Assembly: GCA_002426495.1 (NCBI GenBank)
Contig: DIQC01000060.1
Span: forward strand, 1 to 10,131
Length of the DNA stretch: 10,131 nt
Source of the DNA: Thermacetogenium sp. UBA5472
GTDB lineage: Bacteria; Bacillota; DSM-12270; Thermacetogeniales; Thermacetogeniaceae
Reading direction: 5' to 3'
The notes beneath the pieces were generated by a model. That model saw nothing but the letters and a program-made list of their open reading frames with translations, was not told the DNA's origin and made no database searches. Made by a program: the position numbers and the translations under genes. Below, piece after piece: positions 7,120 through 10,131 of this stretch; position 1 is the first letter of the stretch; each line of letters begins with the position of its first letter.

Positions 7120-7154
7120 GACACACAAACACGGGGGGACGGTTCTCTTGTGTC
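7120..7154 (+). repeat. REP-like palindromic element, copy 1
   Basis: GACACA at 7120-7125 pairs with TGTGTC at 7149-7154 around a GC-rich core GGGGGGACGGTTCTCTTG. I recall this GGGACGGTTCTcTTGTGTC theme as a common dispersed element in Bacillota genomes, of the type mobilised by REP-associated (TnpA_REP/RAYT) transposases. That identification is from memory. The element sits between the CofE-like gene and the membrane protein gene and overlaps the latter's TGA stop. Confidence 0.6.
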
Positions 7155-7689
7155 AATTTATTACCATCACATCATCTACGAGCGGCACGGATAGTTCCGC
7201 CAGTCTCCACTGAATCCCTTTCCTGCCCACAACCTGGTAATAGATAAGCATCTGTATGTGGTCCAGTTCTTGTACTAATGATGCGATATCGATGCTGCTA
7301 TTGTGAATTTTGACTACAAGTTTTGTATCGAAATGGTCATTTCTTTTCAGGATCAGTGATTTCCAATAGCTGTTTTCCCGCATCTCGTCTTTCATCTCGT
7401 CTTCGACTAGGCAGAGATGGGAACTGATGGTCAATTCATCCATTATTTTCCCGCAGTAAACTGGCTGGCAGAAAACATTATTGATCATTCCCTGCTGTTC
7501 ACCCTTATTGGAAAGGGGTATCAGGCAGCTGCAGGTGATTTCGTTCCGGGGAATGTCATGCCGCACAACAAATTCATAAGCAGCTGCAGTATCTAATAGA
7601 ATGTTATGATTACCCAGGTGCCAGTAATAGACTGCCAGCGCAGCAGAGATAGTGCCTGCACAGGCAGCAAAAGCAACCAAGAATCCCAA
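7153..7689 (-). CDS. Unrecognised membrane-anchored protein, 178 aa
   Basis: I do not recognise a family. Residues about 3-21 form one hydrophobic helix (FLVAFAACAGTISAALAV), followed by a soluble region of about 155 residues that would lie outside the membrane if the helix is a signal anchor. The N-terminus has no positive charge, unusual for an export signal; Cys10 in FAAC is a poor lipobox. Several Cys occur (TCSC, FCQPVYC). The start is TTG at 7689, because AAAGGAGG (7701-7708) lies 11 bases upstream and a stop precedes it in frame. Residues DEMK-DEMR come from a 12-bp tandem duplication. REP-like palindromes lie on both sides and the first provides the stop codon, so the C-terminus may have been altered by insertion. 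It is followed on the same strand by the CofE-like gene, 57 bp away. Confidence 0.65.
   Translation of the reverse strand: MGFLVAFAACAGTISAALAVYYWHLGNHNILLDTAAAYEFVVRHDIPRNEITCSCLIPLSNKGEQQGMINNVFCQPVYCGKIMDELTISSHLCLVEDEMKDEMRENSYWKSLILKRNDHFDTKLVVKIHNSSIDIASLVQELDHIQMLIYYQVVGRKGIQWRLAELSVPLVDDVMVIN
7381..7404 (-). repeat. In-frame 12-bp tandem duplication inside the membrane protein gene
   Basis: CATCTCGTCTTT (7381-7392) is followed by CATCTCGTCTTC (7393-7404), identical in 11 of 12 bases. On the coding strand this gives DEM(K/R) twice, so the frame is kept. It looks like a recent slippage duplication in an acidic, likely exposed loop. Confidence 0.75.
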
Positions 7690-7756
7690 GTTACCTGCCG
7701 CCTCCTTTCTAAGCTATTCTAAGTGATGGGTTTATGGGATAGGGACAGTTATGATT

Positions 7757-7776
7757 TTCGTGATAATTCGTGATAA
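7757..7776. repeat. Perfect 10-bp tandem repeat TTCGTGATAA x2
   Basis: TTCGTGATAA occupies 7757-7766 and again 7767-7776, with no mismatch. The second copy runs into the left arm of the REP-like palindrome at 7770. It lies in the 228-bp gap between the divergent membrane protein gene and pdaD. It could be a duplication made on insertion or a pair of regulator half-sites one helical turn apart. Nothing shows which. Confidence 0.7.
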
Positions 7777-7796
7777 AAGGACCGCCCATGTGTCAC
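7770..7796 (-). repeat. REP-like palindromic element, copy 2 (diverged, inverted)
   Basis: Read on the - strand this starts GTGACACA, continues TGGGCGGTCCTTTT and ends ATCAC. It is a diverged version of the element at 7120-7154 (GACACA, GGG, CGGT, CT and TT kept in order) in the opposite orientation, with outer arms GTGA/TCAC. The two copies bracket the membrane protein gene. No RAYT transposase gene is in the window. Confidence 0.42.
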
Positions 7797-7880
7797 GGTT
7801 GGTATTCTGTTCTTTTATATATATGTTGATGGGACATTAAACATAACTGGTTAGGGGGTACCAATTCCAGCAGTTCTCCA

Positions 7881-7886
7881 TATAAT
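7881..7886 (+). promoter_or_regulatory. Perfect -10 box (TATAAT) upstream of pdaD
   Basis: TATAAT stands 31 bases before the GTG start, so transcription would begin near 7893. No good -35 hexamer is seen 16-18 bases upstream (the sequence is around GTACCA), and there is no TGn extension. An activator may be required. A weaker pair, TTGGTA (7799-7804) with TATGTT (7822-7827), lies further up. Confidence 0.4.
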
Positions 7887-7917
7887 AAAGCGATTAATCT
7901 GGTAAGGAGGCGAGTTT

Positions 7918-8376
7918 GTGTTACCAGTTCCCAGTAAGTTCAACTTGGTTACAGGAAGTGGGGAAGGAGCAACACCATTAAACGCTTTTGATGCGGCTCT
8001 GTTGGATGCAGGTATCGGTAACCTCAATTTGGTCCGTGTAAGTAGCATCTTACCGCCCGGAGCGCAGATCTCCCCCGGGCTACAGATCCCACCGGGTACC
8101 CCGACTCCAACTGCGTATGGCTATATTACGAGCAGCAGTCCGGGGGAAATGATTGCCGCGGCAGTAGGAGTGGGTATCAGTGAAGATACTTACGGTGTAA
8201 TCATGGAATATGAAGGATGCTGTACCAAGGAAGAGGCGGAAAAAAAGGTACAGATGATGGTAGAGGACGGCTTCCGGATGCGCAATCTCCATCTGAAGGA
8301 GGTGATTGTCCGGGGTATTTGCCACCGAGTTGAAAGAACAGGGTCAGTAATAGCAGCTGTAGTGTTGGGATATTAA
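7918..8376 (+). CDS. pdaD: Pyruvoyl-dependent arginine decarboxylase
   Basis: This enzyme converts arginine to agmatine and CO2, an entry to polyamines or an acid-resistance step. It is made as a proenzyme that cuts itself between two serines, leaving a pyruvoyl group as cofactor instead of pyridoxal phosphate. The cleavage site is S42-S43 in VRVSSILPPG. The residues matching the Methanocaldococcus enzyme are visible: D25 in LNAFD, N37 in GIGNLNLVR and E97 in VIMEY, which matches the proton donor. The C-terminal HRVERTGSVIAAVVL is typical. Length is 152 aa (family about 155-165). The GTG start follows AAGGAGG (7904-7910) by 7 bases. The family is best known from archaea, and bacterial copies occur in Clostridia among others. 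No downstream agmatine-using gene is next to it; rpsU follows with its own promoter. Confidence 0.92.
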   Translation: MLPVPSKFNLVTGSGEGATPLNAFDAALLDAGIGNLNLVRVSSILPPGAQISPGLQIPPGTPTPTAYGYITSSSPGEMIAAAVGVGISEDTYGVIMEYEGCCTKEEAEKKVQMMVEDGFRMRNLHLKEVIVRGICHRVERTGSVIAAVVLGY

Positions 8377-8396
8377 TACTAAAGGTGCTCCCTATA

Positions 8397-8426
8397 TTGA
8401 CTGCTTTTGGTGTGCTGGTGTATAAT
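8397..8426 (+). promoter_or_regulatory. Strong sigma-A promoter of rpsU-yqeY
   Basis: TTGACT (8397-8402), an 18-base spacer and a perfect TATAAT (8421-8426) lie 20 bases after the pdaD stop. Transcription would start near 8433, leaving a leader of about 100 bases before the rpsU ATG. A second TATAAT at 8453-8458 with a poor -35 could be an extra start. Confidence 0.75.
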
Positions 8427-8534
8427 GATTACGGCAATGGATGCCTTCTTACTATAATGTATTGCAAAATCAACCATGAATTGAGGCAAGTATTACGCTA
8501 TGCAACTTGGTTTGGGGGGGAGGGAAAAATGGTC

Positions 8535-8711
8535 ATGGCTGAGATCAAGGTCGGGAAAAACGAATCACTTGATAGTGCTTTACGGCGCTTTAAGCGTTCC
8601 TGCCAGAAATCCGGCGTGTTAGCCGAGGCCAGGAAGCGGGAGCATTACGAGAAGCCTAGTGTCCGTAAAAAAAAGAAGTCCGAAGCAGCGCGCAAACGTC
8701 GCTGGTCCTAA
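8535..8711 (+). CDS. rpsU: 30S ribosomal protein S21
   Basis: S21 is a small basic protein of the 30S subunit that helps mRNA base-pair with the 16S rRNA 3' end. The 58-residue product has the family pattern: MAEIKVGKNESLDSALRRFK, then KSGVLAEARKREHYEKPS and a very basic tail RKKKKSEAARKRRW. Two ATGs compete, 8529 and 8535. The second is chosen because S21 proteins begin MA(E/K)I and GGAGGG (8519-8524) is 10 bases before it but only 4 before the first. The open frame extends back to 8385, but that part overlaps the promoter and is not coding. yqeY follows after 15 bases, an arrangement shared with many Bacillota. Confidence 0.97.
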   Translation: MAEIKVGKNESLDSALRRFKRSCQKSGVLAEARKREHYEKPSVRKKKKSEAARKRRWS

Positions 8712-8726
8712 TAAGGAGTGACTCAT

Positions 8727-9188
8727 ATGTCTTTACAGGATCGCCTCTATGAAGATATGAAACAAGCGATGAAAGCCCGTGAAGCAGGTAAGCTACGACT
8801 CGGGGTGATTCGGATGTCCCGCGCCGCTCTTAAGAATCGAGCGATCGCACTCGGACACGACCTGACAGATGAAGAGACCATTGAGGTTTTAGCAAAAGAA
8901 GTTAAGATGCGGCGGGATGCTCTACTGGAGTACCAGAACGCTGGACGTCAGGAGAAGGTCGCTGAGTTACAGTCTGAAATTCAGATATTAGAGGAATACC
9001 TTCCCCAACAATTGAGTAAAGACGAGATCATGCAGCTGGCACAAGAAGTAATTGATTCTGTAAAAGCTACCAATGAGCGCGATTTAGGAAGGGTCATGGG
9101 TGGTCTGATGCCCAAAGTGAAGGGTCGCGCTGATGGGAAACTTATCAATCAGTGTGTCAGAGTTCTTCTTAAATCAGGAAATGAATAA
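8727..9188 (+). CDS. yqeY: GatB/YqeY domain-containing protein
   Basis: This is a cytoplasmic helical protein of 153 residues, the usual length, related to the C-terminal tail domain of GatB, which contacts tRNA in the Asp/Glu-tRNA amidotransferase. The precise role of stand-alone YqeY is unknown. Seen here are the N-terminal SLQDRLYEDMKQAMKAREAG and RLGVIRMSRAALKN, the central LEEYLPQQLS hinge and the C-terminal DLGRVMGGLMPKVKGRADGK, all characteristic. ATG at 8727 follows AAGGAG (8713-8718) by 8 bases; an in-frame GTG at 8718 overlaps that ribosome binding site and is rejected. It is second gene of the rpsU operon and ends at a terminator. Confidence 0.95.
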   Translation: MSLQDRLYEDMKQAMKAREAGKLRLGVIRMSRAALKNRAIALGHDLTDEETIEVLAKEVKMRRDALLEYQNAGRQEKVAELQSEIQILEEYLPQQLSKDEIMQLAQEVIDSVKATNERDLGRVMGGLMPKVKGRADGKLINQCVRVLLKSGNE

Positions 9189-9206
9189 TAAGTATTTACT
9201 AGGTGC

Positions 9207-9243
9207 AAAAGCGGGTCTTTAAAAAGGCCCGCTTTTGTTATTT
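9207..9243 (+). terminator. Rho-independent terminator of rpsU-yqeY
   Basis: AAAAGCGGGTC (9207-9217) pairs with GGCCCGCTTTT (9226-9236) over 11 bp with one G-T pair and an 8-base loop, followed by GTTATTT. It begins 18 bases after the yqeY stop. Confidence 0.92.
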
Positions 9244-9326
9244 CAACAGACAGCTATTTCTCCCCTGTTCTCTTTTACCAGCAATACGCATAAGTATGGT
9301 AAAAAAGGAGAAAGGTGGGAGATCTT

Positions 9327-9605
9327 GTGTCCGGAGATAAAAAGAAGCATATGGAGAGTTTGGCAAACTATTTAGAACTTCCGAAAGATTTACTTATGAA
9401 TCTATCCCGCATTACCCTTATAGGGGACATACAGCTGCATATAGAAAACCACCGCGGCATTATAGAATATACTAAAGAAAAGATTCGCATCAGCATCAGT
9501 ATGGGGGAACTGGTTATTGTCGGGGAGGATTTGGTGCTGCGCAATATTTTCCCGGACGAAATTGCGGTTGAAGGCAAAATAAAGGCCCTCAACATCCTGG
9601 AGTGA
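9327..9605 (+). CDS. yqfC: Sporulation protein YqfC
   Basis: YqfC belongs to the YabP/YqfC family. In B. subtilis it is made in the mother cell under sigma-E and its exact role is unknown. The 92-residue protein carries the family core: LELPKDLLMNLSRITLIGD, then IQLHIENHRGI, GELVIVGEDLVLRNIFPDE and VEGKIKAL. The GTG at 9327 is chosen since AAGGTGG (9312-9318) is 8 bases upstream. A GTG at 9315 sits on that site and only 4 bases after AAGGAG, and an ATG at 9351 has no close ribosome binding site. It lies between the rpsU-yqeY terminator and yqfD, as in many spore-formers. I found no convincing sigma-E promoter upstream. Confidence 0.92.
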   Translation: MSGDKKKHMESLANYLELPKDLLMNLSRITLIGDIQLHIENHRGIIEYTKEKIRISISMGELVIVGEDLVLRNIFPDEIAVEGKIKALNILE

Positions 9606-9649
9606 TTTAACTGACAACTGTCATTAGTAAATCATTGCAATTCCAAAGC

Positions 9650-9674
9650 TCAGCGGGTGTTCTGTCACCCCTGA
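9650..9674 (+). other. Hairpin between yqfC and yqfD
   Basis: TCAG plus GGGTG (with one bulged C at 9654) pairs with CACCC plus CTGA around a 6-base loop, giving 9 bp. No T-run follows, so it is not an intrinsic terminator. It could act on mRNA stability in the unusually long 116-bp gap of this gene pair. A perfect small palindrome TGACA-AC-TGTCA (9612-9623) lies in the same gap. Confidence 0.4.
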
Positions 9675-9721
9675 ACTAAGAACTTGCTTTAACAGGGTAA
9701 AGGGGGCTGATCGGGGTGATC

Positions 9722-10131
9722 ATGAAAAAGCTGTGGGCTTACTTTTATGGCTATCTCATTATAGTAGTCAAAGGAGTCCATCCAGAGCGCTTTATAAATT
9801 TGGCTATTACCAGGGGGATTCAATTGTGGGATCTGTCCTGGGATAGTTCTGATACACTGACTGTAAAGGTTCATGCCCAATCATTTCGGGCATTGCGCCA
9901 TGTGGCACGGCAGAGCCGCTGTCAGATCAGGATCTGCAATAAAAAGGGATTACCGTTTCTGATGCAGCATCTACGGCGCCGCCGTATGTTCTTCATTGGT
10001 GCAATTGTTTTCTTTCTGGCTCTGTATTTTCTGTCATCCTTGATCTGGGCAGTGGATGTCAGTGGAACCCGTAAATTATCGACTGCCCGGGTGAAGGAAC
10101 TGGCAGCAGCAGAGGGCTTAAAACAGGGCAA
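9722..10131 (+). CDS. yqfD: Sporulation protein YqfD, 5' part (runs off window)
   Basis: YqfD is a membrane protein of the sporulating mother cell, in B. subtilis encoded with yqfC under sigma-E. The 136 residues visible match its N-terminal part: MKKLWAYFYGYLIIVVKG, a soluble domain containing FRALRHVARQSRCQIRI, then CNKKGLPFL, a basic RRRR stop, a membrane helix at about 89-109 and IWAVDVSGTRKL, the start of the extracytoplasmic domain. Family members are about 390-400 aa, so roughly two thirds is missing. ATG at 9722 directly follows GGGGTGATC, matching the extended anti-Shine-Dalgarno. GTG at 9716 with AAAGGGGG is an alternative that adds two residues. No stop or frameshift is seen. Confidence 0.93.
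   Translation, partial: MKKLWAYFYGYLIIVVKGVHPERFINLAITRGIQLWDLSWDSSDTLTVKVHAQSFRALRHVARQSRCQIRICNKKGLPFLMQHLRRRRMFFIGAIVFFLALYFLSSLIWAVDVSGTRKLSTARVKELAAAEGLKQG

Noticed and set aside
7153..7689. Lipoprotein signal in the unknown membrane protein (FAAC)
   Set aside because: The Cys is at residue 10 with no positive n-region and Phe at -3, so it does not fit a lipobox.
8385..8534. N-terminal extension of rpsU to 108 codons
   Set aside because: The stretch contains the promoter boxes at 8397-8426, and S21 proteins start at MAEIKV; the extra part is untranslated leader.
9289..9296. CATAAGTA as a sigma-E -10 box for yqfC
   Set aside because: It resembles the sigma-E -10 only loosely and no ATATT-like -35 is found about 14 bases upstream.

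Overview
The window looks like a chromosomal stretch from an endospore-forming member of the Clostridia (Bacillota). The evidence is the rpsU-yqeY block followed by yqfC and yqfD (sporulation genes), strong AAGGAGG-type ribosome binding sites, and -10/-35 promoters of the housekeeping type. Base composition is moderate. I cannot name a genus. No tRNA, rRNA, transposase or integrase was seen.

Left part (1-2054, + strand): the window opens inside a CRISPR repeat of the type I-C class. The array lies to the left and this appears to be its last, leader-distal repeat. After about 185 bp come a histidinol-dehydrogenase-family gene and, 16 bp on, a UbiX-type flavin prenyltransferase, probably one operon. 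A large solitary DNA methyltransferase (2079-4457, - strand) converges on ubiX. It is of the DPPF-before-FxGxG (beta) order, with a zinc-ribbon insert and long uncharacterised N- and C-terminal parts. Its ribosome binding site lies inside a perfect small hairpin. No restriction subunit is visible.

Middle (4544-7689): a small four-helix membrane protein of the 'phage holin family 4 / YvlD' type has its own promoter. Next is a CCA-adding/poly(A) polymerase family protein with an intact-looking HD domain but an apparently ruined DxD nucleotidyltransferase centre. On the - strand follow a CofE-like (F420-0:glutamate ligase family) protein and an unrecognised membrane-anchored protein. The latter is flanked by two inverted, diverged REP-like palindromes, one of which supplies its stop codon.

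Right part (7881-10131, + strand): a pyruvoyl-dependent arginine decarboxylase (arginine to agmatine), then a strong promoter driving rpsU-yqeY, closed by a clear intrinsic terminator. Next are yqfC and the 5' part of yqfD, which in Bacillus are made in the mother cell during sporulation. yqfD runs off the window end.

The less ordinary content is the CRISPR end, the orphan methyltransferase with its masked ribosome binding site, the CCA/HD protein lacking the catalytic carboxylates, and the REP-bracketed orphan membrane protein. I see no single large undescribed system; these are separate leads.
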